The notes under the pieces: generated by a model
Seen by the model: the letters and a program-made list of their open reading frames with translations, nothing else
What the model was told of the DNA's origin: nothing
Databases searched by the model: none
Shown here: piece by piece, positions 8,533 through 17,709 of the stretch
Layout of the letters: each line of letters starts with the position of its first letter
How positions within the stretch are numbered: position 1 is the first letter of the stretch
Made by a program: the position numbers and the translations under genes
NCBI RefSeq assembly: GCF_000478275.1
Contig: NZ_ASJB01000097.1
Span: 62,001-126,000 of the forward strand
Direction of reading: 5' to 3'
From: Amycolatopsis orientalis DSM 40040 = KCTC 9412
GTDB taxonomy: Bacteria > Actinomycetota > Actinomycetes > Mycobacteriales > Pseudonocardiaceae
Length of the DNA: 64,000 nucleotides

Positions 8533-10148
8533 TCGCCTGCCTCCTGTACCGCGCGGACCAGTTCGGCCAGGCCGGCGGCCCGGTCGGTGAGGTGCAGGCG
8601 CAGCACCGGACGACCGTGCTCCGCGAGCACCTGGCCGTCACCGAGTGCCTGCGCGTGCTGGAGCACGCCGAGCGTGTACGGCCGGTCCGGCACGTCCAGA
8701 TCCTGCTCGACGGCGCCGGTGATCTGCAGGAAGACCCCGTTCTGGTGGCCGCCCTTGTGATACTGCCCGGTGGAGTGCAGGAACCGCGGCCCCCACCCGA
8801 AGGTGGTCTGGCGGCCCGTGCGCTTGGCGATCTCGCCGCGCAGGATCGCCGTCGACGCGTCGTCGAGCCGGTCGAGGTAGGCCTGCACCGCGATGTAGCC
8901 GGTTTCGGGGGCGGAGTCGAAGAAAGCCCGCAGGATGTCCGCGAGCTTTCCCTCGGTGGCCACTCCCGCCGAACCGAACACCTGGACCGCGCCGTCCACA
9001 GTGGACGGCTCTTCGCCGCCCTTGAGCGCGTCCGGGTTGTCGAGCAGCGACCGCGCGGCCTTCTTGGCGGCCTCGACGTCGGGCTGGTCGAACGGGTTGA
9101 TCCCGAGCAGCCTGCCGACGAGCGCGGTGGCGAACTCCCACAGCAGCATCTGGGCGCCGAGCGGGCCGGTGACCGAGATCTTCGCCGCGCCTTCGGCCGG
9201 TCCGACCGCCACCGGGGTGGCGTCGGCCTTCGCGTCGGCGAACCCGGGGGAGTCGGGGCCCTCGACGGCGACCGGCAGGAGACCGGTGCCCTGCTTGCCG
9301 GTGGACTCGGCGATCAGCTGCTCCGCCCAGTCGGCGAAGCCCTTGATGCCCGACCCGGTGTCCGCGATGACGACCTTCTCCGCGCCGTCCTCGTGCGCCG
9401 CGGCCCACGCCGCGGCCAGCTGTACCGCCGGGTTGTCGGTCGAATCGGCCGCCAGCGCCTCGGCGACCGAAGCGGCCTGGTCGAGCAGGCGGGCGATGTC
9501 CGCGCCGGCGAGTCCGGCGGGGACGAGGCCGAACGCGGTCAGCGCCGAGTAGCGGCCGCCGACGTTCGGGTCGGCGAGGAAGACCTTGCGGTAACCCTCC
9601 TTTTCGGACAGTTCCGCGAACGGGGAGCCGGGGTCGGTGACGACCACGATCCGCCGCGCCGCGTCGATGCCCGCGTCGGCGAAGGCCTTCGCGAAGATCC
9701 GCCGGTGGCTGTCGGTTTCGACGGTGCCGCCGGATTTGGAGGAGACCACGATGACCGTGCGCTCCAGGTCACCGGCGAGTGCGTCGGCGACCTGGCCCGG
9801 GTCGGTGGTGTCGAGGACGGTCAGCGCGACCCCTTCGGTCGCGGCGATCACCTCGGGTGCCAGCGACGAACCGCCCATGCCGGCGAGGACGACGCGGTCG
9901 ACACCCTCCGAGCGCAGGTCGGTCCGCAGTGCCTCGATCTCGCCGATCAACGGCCGCGAGGACTTGTGCAGCGTCGTCCACGAGAGACGGATCGACGCTT
10001 CGGACTCGGCTTCGGGACCCCACAGTGTGGCGTCCTGGGACGCCAGTTTCGATGCGACCTGGTCGGCGACAAGCCGCTCCGCGAACGGAGCGGCTTTGCC
10101 GGCCAGGGCGGCGTCGGCGATTGCGACGCCGGTCGTTTCCCCTGCCAT
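8529..10148 (-). CDS. pgi: Glucose-6-phosphate isomerase
   Basis: Glucose-6-phosphate isomerase interconverts glucose-6-phosphate and fructose-6-phosphate. The 539-residue protein shows two SIS-type sugar-phosphate folds. MGGSSLAPEV (near residue 91) and SSKSGGTVETDSHRR (near residue 137) are the phosphate-binding segments. PNVGGRYSALTAFGL and the C-terminal HSTGQYHKGGHQNGVFLQ, with catalytic histidine and lysine, complete the active site. It is the actinobacterial pentose-cluster version placed between tal and zwf. M. tuberculosis has no pgi in the corresponding cluster. Its product links tal/tkt-derived fructose-6-phosphate directly to Zwf substrate, so the operon encodes a closed NADPH-producing cycle. 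Confidence 0.95.
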   Translation of the reverse strand: MAGETTGVAIADAALAGKAAPFAERLVADQVASKLASQDATLWGPEAESEASIRLSWTTLHKSSRPLIGEIEALRTDLRSEGVDRVVLAGMGGSSLAPEVIAATEGVALTVLDTTDPGQVADALAGDLERTVIVVSSKSGGTVETDSHRRIFAKAFADAGIDAARRIVVVTDPGSPFAELSEKEGYRKVFLADPNVGGRYSALTAFGLVPAGLAGADIARLLDQAASVAEALAADSTDNPAVQLAAAWAAAHEDGAEKVVIADTGSGIKGFADWAEQLIAESTGKQGTGLLPVAVEGPDSPGFADAKADATPVAVGPAEGAAKISVTGPLGAQMLLWEFATALVGRLLGINPFDQPDVEAAKKAARSLLDNPDALKGGEEPSTVDGAVQVFGSAGVATEGKLADILRAFFDSAPETGYIAVQAYLDRLDDASTAILRGEIAKRTGRQTTFGWGPRFLHSTGQYHKGGHQNGVFLQITGAVEQDLDVPDRPYTLGVLQHAQALGDGQVLAEHGRPVLRLHLTDRAAGLAELVRAVQEAGE

Positions 10149-10156
10149 GGTCCAGA

Positions 10157-11281
10157 TCAGTCCTTTGCCTTAGCCAGCTGTCCGTTGACGGTCTCGAGAA
10201 GCTCGGTCCACGACTTCTCGAACTTCTCGACGCCTTCGTCCTCCAGGACCTTGAAGACGTCGTCGATGTCGATGCCGACCACACGCAGCTTGTCGAAGAC
10301 GATCTGCGCGTCGGGGCCCTTGCCGGTCACGGTGTCACCAGTGATCTCGGCGTGGTCGCCCGCGGCGTCGAGGGTCTTCTCCGGCATCGTGTTGACCGTG
10401 TCCTTGACGACGAGCTGGTCCACGTAACGGGTGTCGGAGTACTGCGGATCCTTCACGCCGGTGGAGGCCCACAGCGGACGCTGCGCGTTCGCGCCGGCGT
10501 CGGCGAGCGCCTTCCAGCGGTCCGAGGAGAACAGCTCCTCGAACGCCGCGTACGCGAGCCGCGCGTTGGCGATGGCGGCTTCACCGCGCAGCGCCGTGGC
10601 CGCCTCGGTGCCGATGGCGTCGAGCCGCTTGTCGATCTCGGTGTCCACACGGGACACGAAGAACGACGCGACCGAGTGGATGCCCTTGAGGTCGTGGCCG
10701 TTGGCCTTGGCCTGCTCCAGCCCGGCGAAGTACGCCTCGATGACCGCCTTGTAGCGCTCGACCGAGAAGATCAGCGTCACGTTCACGCTGATGCCTTCGG
10801 CCAGCGTCTTGGTGATCGCCGGGAGACCCTCTTCGGTGGCCGGGATCTTGATCAGCACGTTCGGCCGGTCGACGGTCTTCCACAGGTCCTGTGCCTCGGC
10901 CACCGTCTTGTCGGAGTCCTTGGCCAGCCGCGGGTCCACCTCGATGGACACCCGGCCGTCGACCCCGTTCGTGGCGTTGTAGACGTCGCGGAACAGGTCC
11001 GCGGCGTTGCGCACGTCGGTGGTGGTCAGCTCGCGGATGGTGGCCTCGACGTCGGCGCCGCGCGCGGCCAGTTCGCGAGTCTGCTCGTCGTACGCCTCGC
11101 CCTTGGACATCGCGTTGGCGAAGATCGTCGGGTTGGTCGTGACGCCGACGACGTGCTTGTCGCGGATCAGGCCGGCGAGGTTGCCGGTGTTCAGGCGCTC
11201 ACGGGACAGGTCGTCGAGCCAGATCGATACCCCGGCCTCGGACAGCTGAGCGAGCTTGTCGTTGCTCATGTGCTGCGTCAT
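10157..11281 (-). CDS. tal: Transaldolase
   Basis: Transaldolase moves a dihydroxyacetone unit from sedoheptulose-7-phosphate to glyceraldehyde-3-phosphate in the non-oxidative pentose-phosphate pathway. The 374-residue length fits the long actinobacterial type. Motifs include SIWLDDLSRERL, the transaldolase signature GVTTNPTIFANAM near residue 47, and NVLIKIPATEEGLPAI with the Schiff-base lysine. Two in-frame ATGs (11281 and 11269) could start it. The first is kept because it gives an N-terminal length like mycobacterial Tal, although the GAAGGGG ahead of it is very close. The tkt stop is 5 bp upstream. Confidence 0.95.
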   Translation of the reverse strand: MTQHMSNDKLAQLSEAGVSIWLDDLSRERLNTGNLAGLIRDKHVVGVTTNPTIFANAMSKGEAYDEQTRELAARGADVEATIRELTTTDVRNAADLFRDVYNATNGVDGRVSIEVDPRLAKDSDKTVAEAQDLWKTVDRPNVLIKIPATEEGLPAITKTLAEGISVNVTLIFSVERYKAVIEAYFAGLEQAKANGHDLKGIHSVASFFVSRVDTEIDKRLDAIGTEAATALRGEAAIANARLAYAAFEELFSSDRWKALADAGANAQRPLWASTGVKDPQYSDTRYVDQLVVKDTVNTMPEKTLDAAGDHAEITGDTVTGKGPDAQIVFDKLRVVGIDIDDVFKVLEDEGVEKFEKSWTELLETVNGQLAKAKD

Positions 11282-11286
11282 CCCCT

Positions 11287-13410
11287 TCAGTTCTTGGTGT
11301 TGGCGATCGAGCGACGGGCGGCGTCGACGACGGCTTCCGCGGTGAAACCGAACTCGCGGAACAGCGTGGCGGCGTCGGCCGAAGCACCGAAGTGCTCGAT
11401 CGAGACGTTCTCCCCGGCGTCACCGGTGAAGCGGTGCCACGACTGGGCGATCCCCGCTTCCACCGAGACACGCGCCTTGACCGACGGCGGGAGGACGGAG
11501 TCCTTGTAGGACTGCTCCTGCGCGTCGAACCACTCGACACACGGCATCGAGACGACGCTCGCCGGGATGCCGTCGGCTTCCAGGGTCTTGCGGGCCTCGA
11601 CGGCCAGCTGGACCTCGGAACCGGTCGCGATCAGCACGACCTCGGGGCTGCCGTTGGACGCCTCGGCGAGGACGTAACCGCCCCGCTTGACGCCCTCGGC
11701 GCTGGTGCCCTCCAGCACCGGCACGTTCTGCCGGGTCAGCGCGAGGCCCGACGGGTGGTGGACGTCCTCCAGGACGGCCTTCCACGCGTACGCGGTCTCG
11801 TTGGCGTCCGCCGGGCGGACGACGTTGAGACCGGGGATGGCGCGCAGGGCGGAGAGCTGCTCGATCGGCTGGTGGGTGGGGCCGTCCTCGCCCAGGCCGA
11901 TCGAGTCGTGCGTCCACACGTAGGTGACCGGCGCCTTCATCAGCGCGGCCAGCCGCACGGGCGGGCGCATGTAGTCGGAGAAGATCAGGAACGTCGCGCC
12001 GTAGGGGCGGGTGCCGCCGTGCAGCGCGATGCCGTTGAGGATCGAGCCCATCGCGTGCTCGCGGATGCCGAAGTGCAGCGTCCGGCCGTACGGGCTGGTC
12101 TTCCACATCTCGGTGGAAGCCTTCTCCGGGCCGAACGAGTCGGCCCCCTTCATCGTGGTGTTGTTGCTCTCCGCGAGGTCCGCGGAACCGCCCCACAGCT
12201 CGGGAAGCGGCTCGGCGAGCGCGTTGAGCACCTCACCGGAGGCCTTGCGGGTCGCGATGCCCTTGGCGTCCGGCTCCCACTTCGGCAGGTTGTCGGCGAA
12301 GCCCTCGGGCAGCGTACGGGTCGACATCCGGTCCGCGAGCTTCTTGCGCTCCGGGTTGGCGGCGCCCCACGCCTCGAACTTCTCCTGCCATTCGGCACGC
12401 GCGGTCTTGCCGCGGTCGACGGCCTGGCGGGTGTGGGCGATGACCTCGTCGTCGACCTGGAAGCTCCGCTCCGGGTCGAAACCGAGGATCTCCTTGACCG
12501 CGGCGACCTCTTCGGCGCCGAGCGCGGCGCCGTGGGCCTTGCCGGTGCCCATCTTCTTCGGCGCCGGGTAGCCGATGACGGTCTTCAGCGCGATGAACGA
12601 CGGGCGCCCGGTCTCGGCCTTGGCGGCCTTGATGGCCTCTTCGATCGCGACGACGTTCTCGCCACCCTCGACGACCTGGGTGTGCCACCCGTAGGCCTCG
12701 TAGCGCTTCACGACGTCCTCGGACAGCGCGATCTTGGTGTCGTCCTCGATGGAGATCTCGTTGTCGTCCCAGAAGACGATCAGGTTGCCCAGCTCCTGGC
12801 GACCGGCGATCGACGAGGCCTCGGCGGTGACGCCTTCCTCGATGTCACCGTCGGAGGCGACGACGTAGACGTAGTGGTCGAAGATGCTCTCGCCGTGCGG
12901 AGCGTCCGGGTCCAGCAGGCCACGCTCGCGGCGGGCCGCCATCGCCATGCCGACCGCGTTGGCCAGACCCTGGCCGAGCGGGCCGGTGGTGGTCTCGACG
13001 CCCTTGGTGTGGCGGTACTCCGGGTGACCCGGGGTCTTCGAGTCCCACTTGCGGAGCTGCTTCAGGTCTTCCAGCTCCAGGCCGAACCCGGCGAGGTACA
13101 GCTGGATGTAGAGGGTGAGGCTCGAGTGGCCGGCGGAGAGGACGAAGCGGTCACGAGCGGGCCACTCGGGGTCCGCCGGGTCGTGGCGCAGCGTCCGCTG
13201 GAACAGCGTGTAAGCGAGCGGCGCCAGGCTCATCGCGGTGCCGGGGTGGCCACTGCCGCAGTTCTCGACCGCGTCCGCGGCGAGCACCCGGACGGTGTCG
13301 ACGGCCCGCGTGTCGAGGTCGGTCCAGTCGGCGGGCACGTTGCGCTCCAGGAGTGGGTTCTTCTCGCTGGTAGAGGCGGTTTCGGACACTGAACTCGAAC
13401 TCCCCGTCAT
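11287..13410 (-). CDS. tkt: Transketolase
   Basis: Thiamine diphosphate-dependent transketolase transfers two-carbon units between pentose-phosphate sugars. The called form is 707 residues. It has the N-terminal thiamine diphosphate-binding domain with NCGSGHPGTAMSLAPLAY and SDGDIEEGVTAEASS. A central pyrimidine-binding domain carries GIREHAMGSILNGIA and TYVWTHDSIGLGEDGPTHQP, and a C-terminal domain follows. The ATG at 13410 gives MTGSSSSVSE and is preferred to an ATG at 13467 whose extra residues are not transketolase-like. It is the first gene of the six-gene minus-strand operon and is divergent from ctaB across 278 bp, which should contain both promoters. Confidence 0.96.
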   Translation of the reverse strand: MTGSSSSVSETASTSEKNPLLERNVPADWTDLDTRAVDTVRVLAADAVENCGSGHPGTAMSLAPLAYTLFQRTLRHDPADPEWPARDRFVLSAGHSSLTLYIQLYLAGFGLELEDLKQLRKWDSKTPGHPEYRHTKGVETTTGPLGQGLANAVGMAMAARRERGLLDPDAPHGESIFDHYVYVVASDGDIEEGVTAEASSIAGRQELGNLIVFWDDNEISIEDDTKIALSEDVVKRYEAYGWHTQVVEGGENVVAIEEAIKAAKAETGRPSFIALKTVIGYPAPKKMGTGKAHGAALGAEEVAAVKEILGFDPERSFQVDDEVIAHTRQAVDRGKTARAEWQEKFEAWGAANPERKKLADRMSTRTLPEGFADNLPKWEPDAKGIATRKASGEVLNALAEPLPELWGGSADLAESNNTTMKGADSFGPEKASTEMWKTSPYGRTLHFGIREHAMGSILNGIALHGGTRPYGATFLIFSDYMRPPVRLAALMKAPVTYVWTHDSIGLGEDGPTHQPIEQLSALRAIPGLNVVRPADANETAYAWKAVLEDVHHPSGLALTRQNVPVLEGTSAEGVKRGGYVLAEASNGSPEVVLIATGSEVQLAVEARKTLEADGIPASVVSMPCVEWFDAQEQSYKDSVLPPSVKARVSVEAGIAQSWHRFTGDAGENVSIEHFGASADAATLFREFGFTAEAVVDAARRSIANTKN

Positions 13411-13688
13411 CAGGTTGTGGCTTCTCTTCCCTCGTGGATGACCCACGTGTACCGCTACTAATCTCAATCGATCCGGAAGGGACGATATTCCTGCTCCGGA
13501 CCGTTCGCAGAAGCACGCCGCGAGCTACCCCGGCCAGCCTAATGGTTCGGCCGGTGAAGGACCCGCGATCACCCTCTGGAAACAGCACGTCTAACATCGA
13601 GGGAGGGTTCAGAACGCGGGGATCCGGGGCCGCCACATCACCCGGAAGCCTGGCGGGACCCGGCCCGAAAACTGACGCAGGGAGTGAA

Positions 13689-14669
13689 ATGTCGTTGGTG
13701 AACGCTGCGCACGGACGCAGTGACAGCACCAGCGCCGTACATCCGACCGGTGAACGACCGCACGGTGGCCGGCGAACAATCCGCCAGGTCGTCGGCGCGT
13801 ACGCCGCCCTCGCGAAGCCCAGGGTGATCGAGCTCCTCCTCGTCACCACGATCCCCGCGATGTTCCTGGCAGGCCGGGAGATCCCGTCGCCGTGGCTGGT
13901 GCTCGCGACGCTCGTGGGCGGCACCATGGCCGCCGGAAGCGCCAACGCCTTGAACTGCGTCATCGACGCGGACATCGACAAGGTGATGAACCGCACGAAG
14001 CGCCGTCCGCTGGTGAAGGAATCGGTGCCCCGGCGCGGCGCGCTGATCTTCGGCCTCGCACTCGGTGTCCTGTCGGCCGTCGTGCTCTATTTCACGGTGA
14101 ATCTGCTCTCGGCGATCCTCGCCGTCGCGACGATCCTGTTCTACATCTTCGTCTACACGCTGGTGCTGAAGCGGCGTACGTCACAGAACGTGGTCTGGGG
14201 CGGCGCGGCGGGCTGCATGCCGGTCGTCATCGGCTGGGCCGCCGTCACCGGCACCGTCGAGTGGCCCGCGTTCGTGATGTTCGGCGTCATCTTCTTCTGG
14301 ACCCCGCCGCACACCTGGGCGCTGGGCATGAAGTACCGCGACGACTACGAGCGCGCCGGCGTGCCGATGCTGCCGGTGGTCGCCACCCCGCAGCACGTCG
14401 CGCGGCAGATCGTCATCTACTCGTGGGTGATGGTCGCCTGGACGCTGCTGCTGGTCCCGGTGACGAGCTGGATCTACACCACGTTCGCGATCCTGGCGGG
14501 CGGCTGGTTCCTCTTCTACGCGCACAGCCTGAACGCGGCGGTGCGGCGGGGCGAGGAGACCAAGCCGATGTCGCTGTTCCACCGGTCGAACACGTACCTG
14601 ATGATCGTGTTCGTCGCGCTGGCCGTCGACTCGGCCATCGGCCTGCCCGTCCTCGGCCTGCCCTTCTGA
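13689..14669 (+). CDS. ctaB: Protoheme IX farnesyltransferase (heme O synthase)
   Basis: CtaB is a polytopic UbiA-family prenyltransferase that adds a farnesyl group to heme b to make heme O for cytochrome oxidase. The 326-residue protein has about nine membrane helices. It carries the prenyl-diphosphate/Mg motif NCVIDADIDKVMNRT (about residue 98) and a second cytoplasmic loop with MKYRDDYERAGVPMLP. The ATG at 13689 follows GGAGTGAA and matches the usual start. An in-frame ATG at 13434 would add 85 non-homologous residues and is rejected. Heme A synthase ctaA lies 7 kb away on the other strand, the conserved actinobacterial arrangement. Confidence 0.96.
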   Translation: MSLVNAAHGRSDSTSAVHPTGERPHGGRRTIRQVVGAYAALAKPRVIELLLVTTIPAMFLAGREIPSPWLVLATLVGGTMAAGSANALNCVIDADIDKVMNRTKRRPLVKESVPRRGALIFGLALGVLSAVVLYFTVNLLSAILAVATILFYIFVYTLVLKRRTSQNVVWGGAAGCMPVVIGWAAVTGTVEWPAFVMFGVIFFWTPPHTWALGMKYRDDYERAGVPMLPVVATPQHVARQIVIYSWVMVAWTLLLVPVTSWIYTTFAILAGGWFLFYAHSLNAAVRRGEETKPMSLFHRSNTYLMIVFVALAVDSAIGLPVLGLPF

Positions 14670-14676
14670 TCTTGTA

Positions 14677-14731
14677 GCGCGCGAAGGCCCCCTTCCCTCG
14701 GCTGAGCCGAAGGAAGGGGGCCTTCACGCGC
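14677..14731. terminator. Family B palindrome after ctaB
   Basis: An imperfect long hairpin (arm core GAAGGCCCCCTTCC, inner part CTCGGCT/AGCCGA with one bulge) immediately after the ctaB stop. It is closely related to the hairpin at 5163. It separates ctaB from the co-oriented helicase gene and is probably the ctaB terminator. The mismatches lie near the loop and at one outer base. Confidence 0.7.
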
Positions 14732-14806
14732 GGGCGGGAATGAGAAGATGGCGGGCACCGTTGTACTTCGTTCGGCCCCTGTCCCTCTCTCGAAAGCAGG
14801 CAGCTT

Positions 14807-17068
14807 TTGTCCGTGTCCCCGGACCGGGAACTCGATGCGACGGACACCGACGTCGCACTCGAACAGGAGTACGTCACCACCCTGTACCGCAAGCTCGACG
14901 CCGAGCGGGTCGACGCGCAGCGCAGGCTCGACCGGACCCTGCGCCAGACCGGCGGCACCCCGCAGGCCCGCACCGAACGCGACGTCGCCACGACGCTGTA
15001 CACCGACAGGCTGGCCCAGCTCGGTTCCGTCGAGCAGGGCCTGTGCTTCGGCCGTCTCGACTTCGTCCCCGGGCACGCGGAGGAGACCACCTACATCGGG
15101 CGGCTCGGCCTGTTCGACGAGGACGACGACTACCGCCCGCTGCTCGTCGACTGGCGCGCGCCGGTCGCGCGTCCGTTCTACCTCGCCACCGCCGCGTCAC
15201 CCGAAGGTGTCCGCCGACGACGGCACATCCGGTCGCTGAGCCGGAAGGTCGTCGGCGTCGACGACGAGATCCTCGATCTCTCCGCCGCCGACCAGGGCCA
15301 GGACCTCGGCCTCGCGGGGGAGGCGGCGCTGCTGGCCGCGCTCGAACGCCGTCGCACCGGTGAGATGAGCGACATCGTCGCCACCATCCAGGCCGAGCAG
15401 GACCGCATCATCCGCGCGTCGCCGAACGGCGTCCTGGTGGTCCAGGGCGGTCCGGGCACCGGCAAGACGGCGGTCGCGCTGCACCGCGCGGCGTACCTGC
15501 TCTACACGCACCGGCAGCAGCTCACCACCCGCGGCGTGCTCGTCGTCGGGCCGAACAGCACGTTCCTCCGCTACATCGGGCAGGTCCTGCCGTCGCTGGG
15601 CGAGACCGGGGTGCTGCTGGCCACGATCGGGCAGCTGTACCCGGGCCTGGACGCCGCCGGCCCGGTCACCCGCGAGGCCGCCGAGATCAAGGGCCGCGCG
15701 GTGATGGCCGACGTCCTCGCCAACGCCGTCCGCGATCGCCAGCGCGTGCCGGAACCGGTGCTGGAGATCGAATTCGAGCGCGAGATCCTCATGCTCGACC
15801 GCAAGACCTGCACCGAGGCACGGACGCGCGCCCGCCGCTCCCGCCGTCCGCACAACCTCGCCCGGCGGATCTTCGTCTCCGACGTCCTCGACGCGCTCAC
15901 CCGGCAGGCCGCCCGCAAACTGGGGGAGGACCTGCTCGACGCGCGCGACGTCCAGGACATCCGCGCCGAGGTCGCCGCCGACAAGAACGTGGCCGCGGCC
16001 CTTGACGGACTGTGGCCGACGCTCACCCCCGAAGTCGTGCTCGACGAACTGTTCGCCGACCCTGAACGGTTGCGCGGTGCGGCCGGGAAAGCCTTGTCGG
16101 CCAACGAACGTGAGCATCTCTACAGCCCTACGGACGCGGCGTGGAGTCCGGCGGACGTCCCGCTCCTCGACGAACTCGCCGAATTGCTGGGCGAGGACGA
16201 CACCGACGCCCGTGCCGAACGCGCCCGCCGTGAGCGGGAAGACCGCGCGTACGCGGAAGGCGTGCTCGACATCCTCGAACAGGACGAGGAGATCATCGAC
16301 GAGGAACTGCTGCGGGTGAGCGACGTCCTCGACGCCGAACTGTTCGCCGAACGCCAGCAGCGCCGCGGCGAGATGACCGCGGCGCAGCGGGCCGCCCAGG
16401 ACCGGACCTGGACCTTCGGACATGTGATCGTCGACGAGGCGCAAGAACTGACCGCGATGGACTGGCGGCTGCTGATGCGCCGGTCGCCGAACCGGTCGAT
16501 GACGCTCGTCGGCGACGTCGCCCAGACCGGGGCGGCCGGGGGAGCCCGGTCCTGGGCCGAGGTGCTGTCGCCCTATGTCGCCGACCGCTGGCGGCTGGAA
16601 GAGCTGACCGTGAACTACCGGACCCCGGCGGAGATCATGACCGTCGCGTCCCGGGTGCTCGCCGAGGTGGATCCGACCCTCGAAGCGCCGGTTTCGGTGC
16701 GGGAAACCGGTTTCCAGCCTTGGCTGCGTTCCGTGGCGCCCGCGGATCTGGGCGCCGAGCTGCCGGGGCTCGTCGAGGCCGAACTGTCCGCTGTGGACGG
16801 TGGGACGGTCGCCGTGCTGTGCCCGGCTTCGCGGATCGCCGCTGTTTCGGAGACGCTCGGTGAGGCGGGGGACCGCGTGTCGGTCATGGCGGTGGACCGG
16901 GCGAAGGGCCTGGAGTTCGACTCCGTCGTGCTGGTCGCGCCCGACGAGGTCGTCACCGAGTCGCCGCGCGGGCTCAACGACCTTTATGTGGCCCTGACCA
17001 GGGCGACCCGTCGGATGGGCGTAGTGCAGACCGGTGAGGCTGTTCCGGCGCTGGAAGGTCTTGGCTAA
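14807..17068 (+). CDS. helD: HelD-type RNA polymerase-recycling helicase/ATPase
   Basis: This is a UvrD/Rep-like superfamily 1 ATPase of the HelD group, which binds RNA polymerase rather than unwinding DNA and frees stalled enzyme. The 753-residue protein has an N-terminal coiled-coil arm (LEQEYVTTLYRKLDAERV). The Walker A motif GGPGTGKTAVAL is near residue 215, a long helical insertion spans about residues 320-510, motif II is VIVDEAQELT near residue 543, and motif VI is DLYVALTRATRRM. The N-terminal arm and length fit actinobacterial class II HelD rather than UvrD. The TTG at 14807 has AGCAGG six bases upstream; a GTG at 14813 is the alternative. RbpA, another RNA polymerase partner, lies 11 kb away. 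Some HelD relatives confer rifamycin tolerance, but this cannot be concluded here. Confidence 0.87.
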   Translation: MSVSPDRELDATDTDVALEQEYVTTLYRKLDAERVDAQRRLDRTLRQTGGTPQARTERDVATTLYTDRLAQLGSVEQGLCFGRLDFVPGHAEETTYIGRLGLFDEDDDYRPLLVDWRAPVARPFYLATAASPEGVRRRRHIRSLSRKVVGVDDEILDLSAADQGQDLGLAGEAALLAALERRRTGEMSDIVATIQAEQDRIIRASPNGVLVVQGGPGTGKTAVALHRAAYLLYTHRQQLTTRGVLVVGPNSTFLRYIGQVLPSLGETGVLLATIGQLYPGLDAAGPVTREAAEIKGRAVMADVLANAVRDRQRVPEPVLEIEFEREILMLDRKTCTEARTRARRSRRPHNLARRIFVSDVLDALTRQAARKLGEDLLDARDVQDIRAEVAADKNVAAALDGLWPTLTPEVVLDELFADPERLRGAAGKALSANEREHLYSPTDAAWSPADVPLLDELAELLGEDDTDARAERARREREDRAYAEGVLDILEQDEEIIDEELLRVSDVLDAELFAERQQRRGEMTAAQRAAQDRTWTFGHVIVDEAQELTAMDWRLLMRRSPNRSMTLVGDVAQTGAAGGARSWAEVLSPYVADRWRLEELTVNYRTPAEIMTVASRVLAEVDPTLEAPVSVRETGFQPWLRSVAPADLGAELPGLVEAELSAVDGGTVAVLCPASRIAAVSETLGEAGDRVSVMAVDRAKGLEFDSVVLVAPDEVVTESPRGLNDLYVALTRATRRMGVVQTGEAVPALEGLG

Positions 17069-17078
17069 GGTCGGCCGC

Positions 17079-17648
17079 ATGCGCACATTCGGCAAGATCG
17101 TGGTCATCGGCGCGGGCGTCCTCGCCCTGGCGGCCTGTGGCGAGAAGCAGAACACCGCGGCCCCGGCCCAGTCTTCCGGCGCGGCCCCCGCGTCGGCTTC
17201 GTCGTCGGCCGCGGCCGCCCCGAAGGGCAAGGAGTGCACCGCGGACGACGTCAAGACCACCGGGAAGTTCGGGGAGGCGCCGACCATCACGATCCCGGAC
17301 GACTGCGACCCGCCGAAGAAGCTCATCACCAAGGACCTCGAACCCGGCACCGGCGAGGGCGCCAAATCCGGCGCGAACCTGAAGATGAACTACTCGCTGG
17401 TCACCTGGTCCAACAAGAAGAAGCTGGACAGCTCGTTCGACCGCGGCGAGCCGTTCGACCTGACGCTGGGCGCGGGCATGGTCATCCAGGGCTGGGACCA
17501 GGGGCTGGAAGGGATCAAGCAGGGCGCGCGGCGGCTGCTGATCATCCCGCCGGACCTCGGCTACGGGCAGGGCGGCCGCGGCATCGCGCCGAACGAGACC
17601 CTCGTCTTCGTCACCGACGCGGTGAGCGTCCCCACCGACAAGGGCTGA
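17079..17648 (+). CDS. FKBP-type peptidyl-prolyl isomerase lipoprotein
   Basis: A secreted, lipid-anchored peptidyl-prolyl cis-trans isomerase expected to help proteins fold outside the membrane. The called 189-residue form begins MRTFGKIVV and has a lipoprotein signal with lipobox LAAC (C20). A Ser/Ala/Pro-rich linker (about residues 25-50) follows, then a single FKBP domain. The domain shows the VIQGWDQGLEGIKQGARR core and PPDLGYGQGG, both hallmarks of active FKBPs. A longer frame starting at 17034 would overlap the helicase and mask the signal peptide. A family A palindrome follows 15 bp after the stop. Confidence 0.92.
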   Translation: MRTFGKIVVIGAGVLALAACGEKQNTAAPAQSSGAAPASASSSAAAAPKGKECTADDVKTTGKFGEAPTITIPDDCDPPKKLITKDLEPGTGEGAKSGANLKMNYSLVTWSNKKKLDSSFDRGEPFDLTLGAGMVIQGWDQGLEGIKQGARRLLIIPPDLGYGQGGRGIAPNETLVFVTDAVSVPTDKG

Positions 17649-17663
17649 CAGCTGCCACCCCGT

Positions 17664-17709
17664 CTCGTGAGTGGTAATGACGGTTAGAACCGTCATTACC
17701 ACTCACGAG
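17664..17709. terminator. Family A palindrome (22-bp perfect arms, AG loop)
   Basis: A perfect inverted repeat with 22-base arms around AG, identical in core sequence to the one at 3481. It fills the space between the convergent FKBP and GNAT genes. Its right edge abuts the GNAT stop codon. A bidirectional terminator role is likely. Confidence 0.75.

Noticed and set aside
8592..10427. A 611-codon plus-strand open frame opposite pgi and tal, and similar long frames opposite tkt, zwf, UbiB and the protease
   Set aside because: They are mirror frames created by the GC-rich third positions of the real genes. They contain no recognisable domains, and the opposite-strand proteins are clear family members.
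14732..14806. A rifamycin-associated element upstream of the HelD gene
   Set aside because: I looked for a 19-bp GGGGCTTGC-type inverted repeat and did not see one; only the family B hairpin is present.
17034..17078. An earlier start for the FKBP lipoprotein
   Set aside because: It would overlap the helicase gene and place 15 extra residues before a canonical lipoprotein signal peptide.
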